A stretch of DNA of 64,000 bases from Bacteroidia bacterium. GTDB taxonomy: Bacteria > Bacteroidota > Bacteroidia > Flavobacteriales > Flavobacteriaceae. The notes beneath the pieces were generated by a model. The model worked only from the letters and a program-made list of their open reading frames with translations, was not told the DNA's origin and did no database searches. Of this stretch, positions 1 to 8,998 are shown piece after piece (the stretch's first letter is position 1; each line of letters opens with the position of its first letter). The stretch lies in NCBI GenBank assembly GCA_030432635.1, contig JAUIMB010000002.1, forward strand, positions 310,001 through 374,000. Direction: 5' to 3'. Made by a program: the position numbers and the translations under genes.

Positions 1-105
1 CTCCAAGGCCAATTCAATCGCTTGTTTGGCAGTGATTAATTCTTGTGCATGTATTGCTATTCCAAAGAAAAACAACAAACATGACATATGGTATTTAATG
101 TGCAT
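1..105 (-). CDS. TolC-family outer membrane efflux protein (5' end only)
   Basis: Only the first 35 codons lie in the window; the gene runs off the left edge. Reading the minus strand from the ATG at 105 gives a signal peptide with a hydrophobic core (SCLLFFFGIAIHA) and a likely cleavage before QELITAKQAIELALE. That mature start, with a short helix ending in AIELALE, is typical of TolC/OEP-family outer membrane channels. The ATG overlaps the last 11 bases of the RND pump gene, so the two are translationally coupled, and the order adaptor-pump-outer membrane channel is the standard tripartite efflux operon. A second ATG six codons downstream (MSCLL) is an alternative start. Identity is partly inferred from context because the domain itself is outside the window. 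Confidence 0.72.
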   Translation of the reverse strand, partial: MHIKYHMSCLLFFFGIAIHAQELITAKQAIELALE

Positions 106-3100
106 TGGCTTCATTTTGTTCTTTTATAGCACGTTCGACTTCTTCTTTTGTTACAGGCTTATTCGTCCATAACCATTTTCCTTTTTGTTTAACACTGTTA
201 CTAAAGGATAAAAACAAAGGCAGTACCAACAAGGTCAAAATTGTGGCATAGGCTATTCCAAACGATATGGAAATTGCCATAGGCTTTAAAAACTGGGCTT
301 GTCTGCTCTTTTCCAAAAGTAAAGGAGCCAAGCCAGCGATGGTTGTTAGCGATGTTAAAAATATCGCTCTAAAACGCGATTTCCCAGCTTCGGAAATTGC
401 CTTATCAAATTTCATCCCTTCCCTTAAATTGGTATTAAACTTTCCTATAAGAACCAACCCATCATTTACCATAATACCAATAAGTGCAATGATTCCCAAT
501 AGCGACAACACATTCACCGAGAAATCCAAAAGCCAGTGTCCCCAAGCCACAGCTGTAAAACTAAATGGCACCAAAAGCAACAACAATAGTGGCTGGCTAT
601 AACTTCGGAAGGTAAATGCAATGGTGATGTAGATGAGTATCAAAATTGGAATTCCAGCTTTTTTAAGTGAACTTGACAGTTTGGAGGCTTCTCTATTCTG
701 ACCTTCAAAAGATGCTGAAATCGTTGGGTATTTGGATTGCAAATACGGAATGGTATTTAATCTAATATCATCCAAAATATCTGTGGCACTAGAGCTTGGA
801 TCTTTCATATCTGCAGAAATACGAATCTCTCTTTGTCCCTCCAAATGATTGATGGCTACATCACCTCTTTCTATGGAATACGAGGCAATGTCCTTTAAAT
901 TCACGCGCTCACCAGTAGGTGTTACGATTCTCATGTCATCCAAATCATTAATCGATGCTCGATTGCTTCTATCATAACGCACCCAAACCTTTATTTCATC
1001 TTGGCCACGTTGGAAACGTTGTGCCTGTGCTCCAAAAAATCCAGATCGCACTTGTGACATGACCGTCCTTAAATCTAAGCCCAAGAGATAAGCACTTTCC
1101 TTCAATTGCAACCGTATCTCCTTTATTCCTGCAGGATCATTATCCTCAATATCCTTGAGCAACGGGTTTTCAGACAATACTTGCTTTAGTTCTAGTTTGG
1201 CCGCTTTAAGCTCTTCAATATTGTTTCCCAATAATGCCACGGAAACCGGACTTCCACCAAAATTACCACCTGAACCAAAAATCAGGCGTTCTGTACCAAC
1301 CACTGGACCAACCAGTTCACGCAATCTATTCGCAACCAATGACGATTTAATCTCATCTGGGCGTTCTTCACCAGGCAACATATTGATGACCAATTGCGCA
1401 CTGGAACTACTGCTGATCGTTAGGATCGTATTTTCAAAAAGTTCCTTATCGGTTCCCTTTAAATATTTCTCGGTGAACTCTTTATTGACCAAAAAGGACT
1501 TCTCCTCGATCATTGATATGATAGAATCCGTTATCTTTTCATTCGTTCCATTGGGCATATCCAATTCTATGGACACACGATCACTTGCAATTGACGGAAA
1601 AATAGTCACACCAATAATGCCTCCACCTATCGACCCAAAGGTCAAAACCAGCAATGCTACAAAAACACCTAATGAGAACAATTTAAATTGTAATACAAAG
1701 CCCAAGACAGGTGCATAAACACGATCTCTCAAGTAACCCATGATACGATCTCCAAACGCATTGATTCCTCGCATTTTGGAAAAAAATTGCTTCATTCTTG
1801 AAGGGTTCTCTTCTGGTTCTTGCTTCCGCAATGCCTTTGAGTGCGCCAAATGCGCAGGCAGAATTATTAAGGCTTCGACCAATGACACTACTAAGGTTAA
1901 AATTACAATTACCGAAACCTCACTAAAAAACTCACCGATTCGACTGTCTAAAAACAGGAATAATGAAAATGCCAAAAGCGTGGTAGCAATTGCAGAGACC
2001 ACAGGCGGAATCACTTCCATGGTACCATCAATCGCAGCTTCAATTGGTGACTTCCCTTTTTCATAATGCTGGTAAATGTTTTCGGCAATTACAATACCGT
2101 CATCTACAAGAATACCGATAACGATAATCATTCCGAAGAGCGACAACACATTAATGGTCACGTCAAACTGACCTGCGAAGATGAACATTCCGAGAAAGGA
2201 AATTGGCAGCCCAAAAGCTACCCAAAATGCCAATCGCGTGTTGAGAAACAACGAAAGAAATGACAGTACCAGTATCATTCCGATAACTGCATTCTCGGTA
2301 AGTAGCTTGGTACGTTGTGTCAAGGTAATGGATAAATCCCTCACAACATCCAGCTTGATATTCTCATGCTTTTGATTGTAAATTTCAATATATGCCTTCA
2401 CCTTTTCAGCAGATGAAATCAGGTCTTCGTTATTTGTACTTGTAATTGAAATATTAACCGAAAGATCTTGATTGAAATAGGTGACATTGGGCGTTTCGGA
2501 AAAACGATCCCTTACAATGGCAACATCCTTGAGGCGAATAATCTTTCCATCAGGTTCGGCACGAATGACCAAGTTGGATAATTCGTCTCCGAAGTAAGAT
2601 CTGTTATTGGCACGAATGAGGTATTCTTCAGCATTGGTTTTGATATTTCCTCCTGTTACCAAAATATTTGAAGCACTAACCGCTTGAGACACTTCGGCAA
2701 AGGTTAAGTTATAAGCCAATAAGCTGGCTTCATTAAGCGCAATTTCGATTTCTTCATCAGGATAACCAGAAACTTCAACCTGTGAAATTCCGTCTATGGC
2801 ACGTAAATCGTTTTCTATTTGGCGACCTATTTGCTTTAGGGTTGCCAATGGCACATCTGTACCACTCAAAGCAAAAGATATGGTTTCCCTTACTGCTTCT
2901 TGCTTTGCGACGATCAAAGGTTCCATTCCCGTTGGAAAGGAAGGCACACGATCTACCGCATTCTTCACTTCCAGTAGCATGAAATCGATATTCTCACCTT
3001 TTTCTATTTCTACGGTAATGGTTCCACTATTTTCCCTGGAGGTAGACGTGACACGATCAATTCCCTTCAGCCCTTTGAGGTTATCTTCAATTTGAAGTAC

Positions 3101-3292
3101 GATACCTTCTTCGATCTCTTGCGGAGAAGCTCCAGGATAAGTGATGTTTATATTTATGATTTTAGAATCTACTAGCGGAAAAAACGACGACTTAAGAGAC
3201 CTATAGCCTAAAACACCAAAAATTAAAAACGCAATAATAAACACATTTACAGCAACGTGGTAACGAATAAAATAAGCCAATAACTTTCTCAT
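95..3292 (-). CDS. RND efflux transporter, inner membrane permease (AcrB/MMPL superfamily)
   Basis: Proton-driven inner membrane pump of 1065 aa, the usual size for HAE/HME-type RND permeases. It begins with a transmembrane helix (about residues 10-30), has a first periplasmic porter domain, then a helix bundle at about 335-490, a second large periplasmic domain, and a final bundle at about 860-1030. TM4 carries the conserved acidic pair in LVDDGIVIAENI, the family proton-relay aspartates. The matching TM10 segment reads MVNDGLVLIGKF, so the lysine found there in AcrB is not present; this fits a divergent subfamily. It lies 3 bp after the adaptor gene and overlaps the TolC-like gene, forming one operon. 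The substrate cannot be told from sequence; organic solutes or drugs are more likely than metals, but this is inference. Confidence 0.93.
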   Translation of the reverse strand: MRKLLAYFIRYHVAVNVFIIAFLIFGVLGYRSLKSSFFPLVDSKIININITYPGASPQEIEEGIVLQIEDNLKGLKGIDRVTSTSRENSGTITVEIEKGENIDFMLLEVKNAVDRVPSFPTGMEPLIVAKQEAVRETISFALSGTDVPLATLKQIGRQIENDLRAIDGISQVEVSGYPDEEIEIALNEASLLAYNLTFAEVSQAVSASNILVTGGNIKTNAEEYLIRANNRSYFGDELSNLVIRAEPDGKIIRLKDVAIVRDRFSETPNVTYFNQDLSVNISITSTNNEDLISSAEKVKAYIEIYNQKHENIKLDVVRDLSITLTQRTKLLTENAVIGMILVLSFLSLFLNTRLAFWVAFGLPISFLGMFIFAGQFDVTINVLSLFGMIIVIGILVDDGIVIAENIYQHYEKGKSPIEAAIDGTMEVIPPVVSAIATTLLAFSLFLFLDSRIGEFFSEVSVIVILTLVVSLVEALIILPAHLAHSKALRKQEPEENPSRMKQFFSKMRGINAFGDRIMGYLRDRVYAPVLGFVLQFKLFSLGVFVALLVLTFGSIGGGIIGVTIFPSIASDRVSIELDMPNGTNEKITDSIISMIEEKSFLVNKEFTEKYLKGTDKELFENTILTISSSSSAQLVINMLPGEERPDEIKSSLVANRLRELVGPVVGTERLIFGSGGNFGGSPVSVALLGNNIEELKAAKLELKQVLSENPLLKDIEDNDPAGIKEIRLQLKESAYLLGLDLRTVMSQVRSGFFGAQAQRFQRGQDEIKVWVRYDRSNRASINDLDDMRIVTPTGERVNLKDIASYSIERGDVAINHLEGQREIRISADMKDPSSSATDILDDIRLNTIPYLQSKYPTISASFEGQNREASKLSSSLKKAGIPILILIYITIAFTFRSYSQPLLLLLLVPFSFTAVAWGHWLLDFSVNVLSLLGIIALIGIMVNDGLVLIGKFNTNLREGMKFDKAISEAGKSRFRAIFLTSLTTIAGLAPLLLEKSRQAQFLKPMAISISFGIAYATILTLLVLPLFLSFSNSVKQKGKWLWTNKPVTKEEVERAIKEQNEANAH

Positions 3293-3295
3293 TCC

Positions 3296-4456
3296 CTAGT
3301 CGTTTTGTGGTGTGGTTGAACCCGTTTCAGTAGTCTCCTGTTGTGCATTCTCCTGAAATGGCTTAACCAACATCCCAGCATAAGCACCTGGCACTGGTTT
3401 TGACAGTATGATCGATCCATCTCGCACACCTTTCAAAACAACTTTAGTTTCTGAAAAATACACAGGCTTTACATCTGTTACGTCCAACACACTATCCCTA
3501 ACGATATACACCTGTTCACTTTCCAACAAGAGGTTCCTATCGATTTCTATGGCATTGGTTTCTTCTTTGGCATTTAAATTCGCTTCAAGATAAAGCCCTT
3601 CTTTCAAATTATCATGCTTGACCTCCACAAAGGCTGTAATGGTTTGAGTTGTGGCATCGATACTACCATTTACTCGTGAGATAACACCAGAATATGTTTG
3701 AGTGTGTTCGAGGTTACTCAAAGTAACTTGTTCACCAACCTTCAAAAGATTGGCGTAAGTTTTACTTAATGCGACTTCCATTTCATAGACGGAAGGGTCT
3801 ATAAACTCCCCTAATTTTTGTCCGCTTCGAATCAACGAACCTTCGGTAACTAAAGCTTCCGTAAGAATTCCTGAAAACGGTGCTCTAATATGATATTTTA
3901 CTAAACGTTGCTCTAAATTTTTCACTGAATAATAACTCGACACAATGCCTCGGCCTGTAATGAAGTAATTTTCCTTTTCAGAACTCATGTCAGGTAATTT
4001 TGGTGTCGATTTATTTAAATCAAATCCGTTGAGATAGGATTGCCATTTCGGATAAATTTCTGGAAAATCCAGTCTTAAATCTGGCATAATTGCGGCAATA
4101 CTATTGTAGAGATTACTTTTGGCCGATTGTACACTTGCATAATATTCATCTGCATCAATTCGAATAAGCGTTTCACCTTGACCATAGGATTGGCCAGGTT
4201 TAAATAGTGTTTTTCCTGGTTTAAAAACACCTTGTACTTCAGCATACAATTCTACTCGTCTTTTAGCGACTAAGCTTCCATTGGCAGGAATGACTATTGG
4301 AACCGTTCCATTTTTAACGGTATCTACAAATACGGTTTTGACGACCTTAGCAGGAACTGGTTTAGGTTTTGTCTTATTAGCTATAAGCCTTTTAGCAAAA
4401 AAATAGGAACCTATAATGAGTAGAATTCCAATGATTGAAAGTATTAAATTGCGCAT
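3296..4456 (-). CDS. RND efflux periplasmic adaptor (HlyD/MFP family)
   Basis: Membrane fusion protein of 386 aa that links the RND pump to the outer membrane channel. An N-terminal membrane anchor (LILSIIGILLIIGSYFF) is followed by a barrel-sandwich half motif (VELYAEVQGVF), a helical hairpin region around residues 110-180, the second lipoyl-like half (YHIRAPFSGILTEALVTEG at about 190), and beta-barrel and membrane-proximal domains. The C-terminus is Gln/Thr rich. It is first in the efflux operon, and a -7 box (TACTTTTG on the minus strand, 4486-4493) sits about 30 bp upstream of its ATG. No TetR or two-component regulator is adjacent, so control must be from elsewhere or absent. Confidence 0.92.
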   Translation of the reverse strand: MRNLILSIIGILLIIGSYFFAKRLIANKTKPKPVPAKVVKTVFVDTVKNGTVPIVIPANGSLVAKRRVELYAEVQGVFKPGKTLFKPGQSYGQGETLIRIDADEYYASVQSAKSNLYNSIAAIMPDLRLDFPEIYPKWQSYLNGFDLNKSTPKLPDMSSEKENYFITGRGIVSSYYSVKNLEQRLVKYHIRAPFSGILTEALVTEGSLIRSGQKLGEFIDPSVYEMEVALSKTYANLLKVGEQVTLSNLEHTQTYSGVISRVNGSIDATTQTITAFVEVKHDNLKEGLYLEANLNAKEETNAIEIDRNLLLESEQVYIVRDSVLDVTDVKPVYFSETKVVLKGVRDGSIILSKPVPGAYAGMLVKPFQENAQQETTETGSTTPQND

Positions 4457-4485
4457 GTGCCTAAGTTGTATGGTTAGTTAGACAA

Positions 4486-4493
4486 CAAAAGTA
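4486..4493 (-). promoter_or_regulatory. Promoter -7 box of the RND efflux operon
   Basis: The minus strand reads TACTTTTG, a full match to the Bacteroidota TAnnTTTG box, with transcription expected to start near 4480, about 24 bases before the adaptor ATG. No convincing TTTG -33 box is visible at the right distance. Confidence 0.5.
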
Positions 4494-4552
4494 TCTGTAA
4501 GTTGGGTGCTCTGCTGTTAATTATTCCTTAAAAAACAACTTCACCTATAATA

Positions 4553-6460
4553 TTAGCTTAATGCCTCTAACTCCAAAGTTATCAATTCCCAATCAGACAT
4601 AAGCTTAGATAGCCTATCTTTTTTCAATTGATACTTATCGAAAAATGTTTTATCAGACACTGTTGCATCATAATTGGTAGCCAATTCAACATCATCGGCT
4701 TTGATTTCCTTTTCCAGTGTACTTATTTTAGCTTCAATATTGCTTAATTTATTCTGTAAGGATTTTTGTTTCTTTTGATCTTCATACGACTGTTTGTTTG
4801 ATGATTTCGATGTATCCTTAACCACAGTTCGTTTTTCAACTTCACGCAAATTGTCCACATTTCGTTGATCAAGGTAAAAATCAATATCTCCCAAGTACTC
4901 CTTTATTTTTTGATCTTTGAATTCGTAGACTTTATTGACCAAACCTTGAAGAAAGTCTCTATCATGGGAAACCAAAATCAATGTGCCTTCAAATTTTTTC
5001 AAGGCTTCCTTTAAGACATTCTTGGATTTGATATCCAGATGGTTTGTAGGTTCATCCATAACCAATACATTGAGCGGTTGCAACATAAGTTTTGCCAATG
5101 CCAATCTATTTCGTTCGCCTCCAGAAAGTACACGAACATACTTTTCAACGTCATCACCTCTAAACAAAAATGACCCTAAAATATCCCTTACTTTGGTTCT
5201 ATTCGTTTCGTTGGCAGCATCTATCATAGTATCCAGAACCGTCTTGCTGCCATCGAGATATTCTGCTTGGTTTTGGGCGAAATAACCGATTTGTACGTTA
5301 TGCCCTAATTTTAAATGACCTTGGTACTTAATCTCTCCTATAATTATTTTTGCCAAGGTCGATTTACCTTGGCCATTTTGGCCAACAAAAGCCGTCTTGC
5401 TATCGCGCTCAATCATCAAACTAACATCAGTTAAAACCTGATTTTCACCATACTTCTTTGACACGCTTTGGGCTTCTATCACCACTTTTCCTGGTGTGAT
5501 TGATACGGGAAAGTTCAAGGACATCACACTGTTGTCATCTTCGTCGACCTCGATGCGCTCCATGCGATCGAGCTTTTTTATCAGTGATTGCGCCATTGTT
5601 GCCTTACTGGCTTTAGCTCTGAACTTTTCGATTAGTTTTTCAGTATGCTCAATATGCTTTTGCTGGTTTTTTTGTGAAGCCAATTGCTGTTCTTTTATCT
5701 CATTTCTTAAGACTAAAAACTTTGAGTATGGCTTAGGATAGTCGTAAATTCTTCCGAGGGAAATTTCAATTGTTCGATTGGTGACGTTATCAAGAAACAT
5801 TTTATCATGTGAGACAATTACCACGACACCAGAATAGCTTTTTAAAAACCCTTCCAGCCAGATAATAGACTCGATGTCCAAATGGTTTGTAGGCTCATCA
5901 AGTAGTAAAACATCATTGTTTTGAAGTAATAATTTCGCCAATTCGATGCGCATGCGCCAACCACCAGAAAAGGTATCAGTGAGTTTATTAAAATCCTCAC
6001 GCTGAAAACCCAATCCTTGAAGTATTTTTTCGGTTTCCCCTTGGTAATTATAGCCACCATTTATTTCATATTGATGTTGAACCTCATTCAAGTCAACCAT
6101 CAACTGATGATAGCTCTCACTTTCGTAATCATTACGTTCGACCAATTGTGTATTGATACGCTCTAATTGTGCTTCTAATTCCTTTATTTTCACAAAAGCT
6201 TCATACGATTCCTCAAGAACGGTTCGTCCATAAACAAAATCGATATCCTGTTTTAGAAAACCAATACTCAAATTTTTATCTGCAGCTATTTGTCCCGAAT
6301 CAGGCTCAAGTTCCTTTGCTAATATTTTTAGCATTGTTGATTTCCCTGCACCATTTTTTCCAATAAGTCCTATGCGATCTCCAGGACTTAATTTAAAGGT
6401 AATATCCTCAAATAGAAATTCGCCTTGAAAAGCAATAGAAAGATTATGAATGTTGAGCAT
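4553..6460 (-). CDS. ABC-F family ATPase (Uup/EttA-like, ribosome-associated)
   Basis: Soluble protein of 635 aa with two ABC ATPase domains and no membrane segments, which defines ABC-F. The first has Walker A GKNGAGKST (about residues 35-43), a degenerate signature FSGGWRMR and Walker B VLLLDEPTNHLD. The second has Walker A GQNGQGKST (about 355), signature LSGGERNR and Walker B VLVMDEPTNHLD. The DEPTNHLD strings are diagnostic of the family. A linker of about 80 aa joins the domains and the C-terminus (about 540-635) is a charged coiled coil as in Uup. ABC-F proteins act on ribosomes, either in elongation control or antibiotic protection; which applies here is not decidable. It is monocistronic and divergent from the DUF983 gene. 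Confidence 0.93.
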   Translation of the reverse strand: MLNIHNLSIAFQGEFLFEDITFKLSPGDRIGLIGKNGAGKSTMLKILAKELEPDSGQIAADKNLSIGFLKQDIDFVYGRTVLEESYEAFVKIKELEAQLERINTQLVERNDYESESYHQLMVDLNEVQHQYEINGGYNYQGETEKILQGLGFQREDFNKLTDTFSGGWRMRIELAKLLLQNNDVLLLDEPTNHLDIESIIWLEGFLKSYSGVVVIVSHDKMFLDNVTNRTIEISLGRIYDYPKPYSKFLVLRNEIKEQQLASQKNQQKHIEHTEKLIEKFRAKASKATMAQSLIKKLDRMERIEVDEDDNSVMSLNFPVSITPGKVVIEAQSVSKKYGENQVLTDVSLMIERDSKTAFVGQNGQGKSTLAKIIIGEIKYQGHLKLGHNVQIGYFAQNQAEYLDGSKTVLDTMIDAANETNRTKVRDILGSFLFRGDDVEKYVRVLSGGERNRLALAKLMLQPLNVLVMDEPTNHLDIKSKNVLKEALKKFEGTLILVSHDRDFLQGLVNKVYEFKDQKIKEYLGDIDFYLDQRNVDNLREVEKRTVVKDTSKSSNKQSYEDQKKQKSLQNKLSNIEAKISTLEKEIKADDVELATNYDATVSDKTFFDKYQLKKDRLSKLMSDWELITLELEALS

Positions 6461-6498
6461 TTGTGACTTTTGTTACAGTAAATCTATTTTATTAAACC

Positions 6499-6506
6499 TA
6501 TTTTTG
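6499..6506 (+). promoter_or_regulatory. Promoter -7 box for the DUF983 gene
   Basis: TATTTTTG matches TAnnTTTG; the predicted start near 6512 gives a leader of about 34 bases before the ATG at 6546. A TTTG lies 26 bp upstream, slightly further than usual. Confidence 0.45.
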
Positions 6507-6523
6507 TAGTGCTATTATCATCG

Positions 6524-6531
6524 CAAAAGTA
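6524..6531 (-). promoter_or_regulatory. Promoter -7 box for the ABC-F gene
   Basis: Minus strand TACTTTTG. It faces the DUF983 promoter, so the two predicted transcripts start within a few bases of each other and would overlap slightly, implying mutual interference or a shared regulator. Confidence 0.45.
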
Positions 6532-6545
6532 AGCAAATTTGAATC

Positions 6546-6926
6546 ATGTTAAAAGGCACAAAAATTTACAGTATTTTCACAGGAGCATGTCCAAAATGCC
6601 ATCAAGAATCAATGTATGAGACAAAAAACCCGTATGTCTTGAGTGATGTTTTAAAGATCAAAGACAACTGTTCTAAATGCGGCACACGCTACCGTATTGA
6701 ACCTTCTTTTTTTTACGGCTCAATGTATGTAAGCTATGCTGTTGGTATTGCTTTTGCAACGGCTGCTTTTTTTATTAGCTATTTATTTTTGGGTTCTAGT
6801 CTTACTACGGCTTTTGTTGCCATTGTGGCAACACTCATCGTATGTGGTCCAATTATAATGCGTTTATCACGAAATATTTGGATCAATTTGTTCATGAATT
6901 ACGATAAGAATTTAGTTAAAAAGTAA
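6546..6926 (+). CDS. DUF983 family membrane protein with zinc-finger-like N-terminus
   Basis: Protein of 126 aa matching DUF983: an N-terminal segment with two CxxC knuckles (CPKC and CSKC, about residues 14-40) that probably binds a metal, the conserved stretch RIEPSFFYGSMYVSYA, then two or three hydrophobic helices (about 60-115). The function of the family is not established; it is common and usually single-copy in Bacteroidota and Alphaproteobacteria. It is divergent from the ABC-F gene and ends 6 bp before the convergent FAD oxidoreductase, with no terminator between the two. The family call is firm and the role unknown. Confidence 0.88.
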   Translation: MLKGTKIYSIFTGACPKCHQESMYETKNPYVLSDVLKIKDNCSKCGTRYRIEPSFFYGSMYVSYAVGIAFATAAFFISYLFLGSSLTTAFVAIVATLIVCGPIIMRLSRNIWINLFMNYDKNLVKK

Positions 6927-6932
6927 ATTCAT

Positions 6933-7979
6933 CTACGAACTAAATCTGCTAATATCAATTTCATTGTCTAAGGCTGTTCCTTTTTCAATATGATTGAACA
7001 ATTGTTGCGCAACAAAATGTGATAGCATCACACCTCGAGTTCCGAGACCGTTAAGAATGTGCATGTACTTATATTCTTTATGAGTACCAACCAATGGCCG
7101 ACGATCTTTGGTTGTAGGTCGAATTCCGGCAACTTGAGTTACCACTTCAAAATTGCAATTGATAATAGCTTTCACTTTATCGACAAGTTCTGTTTTAGCC
7201 TCCTGGGTGATATTATGGGTTTTATCATCCCATTCGTAGGTGGCACCTATCCAATACAATGACTTACCTACTGGTACAATAAATACAGAAGATTTCAGTA
7301 TGACATCCAATTTCAAATCTGGAGCTTTTATCGTAAGCATTTCACCCTTGGTACCATTAAGCGGAAGATTATTGAAGTAAGGGTTTTGTCGTAGTCCAAA
7401 TCCCTCTGCGAATACCATATGTTTCGCTGTAAACTCTTTGTATCTTACATTATGTTTTTCCAAGACCAGTTCTTTATACTGAAATGCTTCAGAAACAAGC
7501 TGTTTTTTCTCAATAAGATAGTCGCTATATTTTGCAACGAGTTGCGTTGAATCTATTCGGCCTGTGTGTAACACTTTTCCATAGCCAAGATTGGCATTGA
7601 TATATGGATTGTCATTTTTAATCAATTCTGGCGATAAAAAATCACATAAAACGGGTTTATCCGATGCCACTGTCCATTCGTTTTGTTCCTCTATGGAAGC
7701 AAATTTTCGATAAATTGGTAATTTATGATTGAGTTTAACTTGAAGTAGCTGTTCAAGCTCACCATACTTTGGCAGTGCATGCTCTAAAAGGAATTTAGCT
7801 TTCCAAACTTTAGTAAAGCGTTTTAAAATTACTGGATTATAAAGACCTGCAGCTACACGAGAAGACTGTTGGGATTGATTATCGAATACAACAAAAGTCT
7901 TATTTGCCTTTCGCAATTGCTCACAAAATGCAATTCCAGCCAATCCTGATCCAACCACAATATAATCTAGAGTCTTCAT
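6933..7979 (-). CDS. FAD-dependent oxidoreductase (DAO family)
   Basis: Flavoenzyme of the D-amino acid/glycine oxidase fold, about 348 aa. The N-terminal Rossmann motif VGSGLAGIAFCEQL binds the FAD ADP moiety; SSRVAAGLYNPVILKR follows and the C-terminal GIRPTTKDRRPLVG plus NGLGTRGVMLSHFVA close the FAD site, all typical of DAO proteins. Substrate is not apparent. The ORF track starts at 7988, but that codon is TTG and lies inside a -7 promoter box, so I place the start at the ATG at 7979 (MKTLDYIVVGSG). The gene follows gldN on the same strand but is separated from it by a strong terminator and has its own promoter, so it is not part of the gld operon. Confidence 0.85.
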   Translation of the reverse strand: MKTLDYIVVGSGLAGIAFCEQLRKANKTFVVFDNQSQQSSRVAAGLYNPVILKRFTKVWKAKFLLEHALPKYGELEQLLQVKLNHKLPIYRKFASIEEQNEWTVASDKPVLCDFLSPELIKNDNPYINANLGYGKVLHTGRIDSTQLVAKYSDYLIEKKQLVSEAFQYKELVLEKHNVRYKEFTAKHMVFAEGFGLRQNPYFNNLPLNGTKGEMLTIKAPDLKLDVILKSSVFIVPVGKSLYWIGATYEWDDKTHNITQEAKTELVDKVKAIINCNFEVVTQVAGIRPTTKDRRPLVGTHKEYKYMHILNGLGTRGVMLSHFVAQQLFNHIEKGTALDNEIDISRFSS

Positions 7980-7985
7980 GATGTG

Positions 7986-7993
7986 CAAAAGTA
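7986..7993 (-). promoter_or_regulatory. Promoter -7 box of the FAD oxidoreductase gene
   Basis: Minus strand TACTTTTG ends only 6 bases before the ATG at 7979. The predicted transcription start therefore falls at or next to the start codon, suggesting a leaderless or nearly leaderless mRNA. It also rules out the upstream TTG start. Confidence 0.5.
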
Positions 7994-8005
7994 ATGCAAA
8001 TAAAA

Positions 8006-8040
8006 AACGCTTACCTAAATAAGGTAAGCGTTTTTTTATT
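8006..8040 (-). terminator. Intrinsic terminator of the gldKLMN operon
   Basis: Perfect 10-bp stem AACGCTTACC / GGTAAGCGTT with a 7-base loop, flanked by A and T runs on both sides so that it can work in both directions. It lies 16 bases after the gldN stop on the minus strand. Confidence 0.88.
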
Positions 8041-8055
8041 ATTTAAATGCAATAC

Positions 8056-8955
8056 TTAGTAAGACCACATATCTTGTTCGAAGTTACGAATCTTATCTTT
8101 GATACGATCAGATTCCAATAATTGCATCAACGCGTTGTCTGCAATATATTCCTTTACTTCCCTATCACCATATACATTTTCTTCCTTGTACATGTAACCA
8201 TTAAAACGTCTGGAATTCAACAAATGATCAAAAGTGATTGGCATGGCGCTATTTTTATTGTTAAACGCTTTACCTTCATGCAATACTTGTCTTGCTTCAG
8301 GGAAAAACACCCAAAACAAGGCATTAGGCACTTTGTTGGTTTCATCTTCAGAATCGATAAAGTTAATATCTGGAGCTGCAGGTGCAATTCCAAGAACTCT
8401 ATATTTTAATTCTCCATGACGCTTATCAAAATACCAAAGTCCTTTGATCAAGTAAGCACTGATATCAAACGCTTCAATATTTCTGGTTCTGATATATTCA
8501 GGATCCACATAGCCATCAGCATTTAATTGGTCGTATCCAATATCTAAAGTATCCACTTTAGTTGTGATGTCTTTGAGTTCCTTCATGGTTCTCTTTTCAG
8601 TAAAATAAGAATCATTATAAACATTTTGGATTCTACCATTTCTTACACCTGCAATCAATGTATGATACAATGAGCGTCTTTCCTTTCCGATATTATTGGT
8701 ATCTACTGGGAAATACAATGGAAAATTAACACGTTCATCAAGAACTATCTTTTCCCATGTCATTTTAGAAAACAGGATATCTCTATCATCAACATAACCG
8801 TACTCCAATGGCTTGTCGTTATCCAATGCCATCTGTGCTTCAGTCTTTTTACCAATTTCTTCTGGTGCCTTGGCATTCAAAAGGTTTGCCTGCGCAAGTC
8901 CGCTAGAGGAAAATCCTACGATGGCAATGATTGATAATAAATATTTATAATTCAT
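8056..8955 (-). CDS. gldN: Gliding motility / T9SS ring protein GldN
   Basis: Periplasmic protein of 299 aa with a signal peptide (LLSIIAIVGFSSSGLAQA). It is last in the gldK-gldL-gldM-gldN order. In the type IX secretion system GldN (PorN) associates with the lipoprotein GldK to form a large periplasmic ring under the outer membrane and is required for secretion and gliding. The mature part has family features such as the DRDILFSKMTWEKIVLDERVN region near residue 60-80 and many Arg/Asp-rich loops. It starts 43 bp after gldM and ends at the operon terminator, so expression follows the gldK promoter. Confidence is high from gene order and length. Confidence 0.93.
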   Translation of the reverse strand: MNYKYLLSIIAIVGFSSSGLAQANLLNAKAPEEIGKKTEAQMALDNDKPLEYGYVDDRDILFSKMTWEKIVLDERVNFPLYFPVDTNNIGKERRSLYHTLIAGVRNGRIQNVYNDSYFTEKRTMKELKDITTKVDTLDIGYDQLNADGYVDPEYIRTRNIEAFDISAYLIKGLWYFDKRHGELKYRVLGIAPAAPDINFIDSEDETNKVPNALFWVFFPEARQVLHEGKAFNNKNSAMPITFDHLLNSRRFNGYMYKEENVYGDREVKEYIADNALMQLLESDRIKDKIRNFEQDMWSY

Positions 8956-8998
8956 CTTTTTAAATTTAATTTGGGTTAATCAATAAATAGGTTGATTA

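Noticed and set aside
1155-1718. 187-aa plus-strand ORF inside the RND pump gene
   Set aside because: It is antisense to a clear RND permease, with composition typical of a shadow frame. The same holds for most other ORF-track entries inside known genes.
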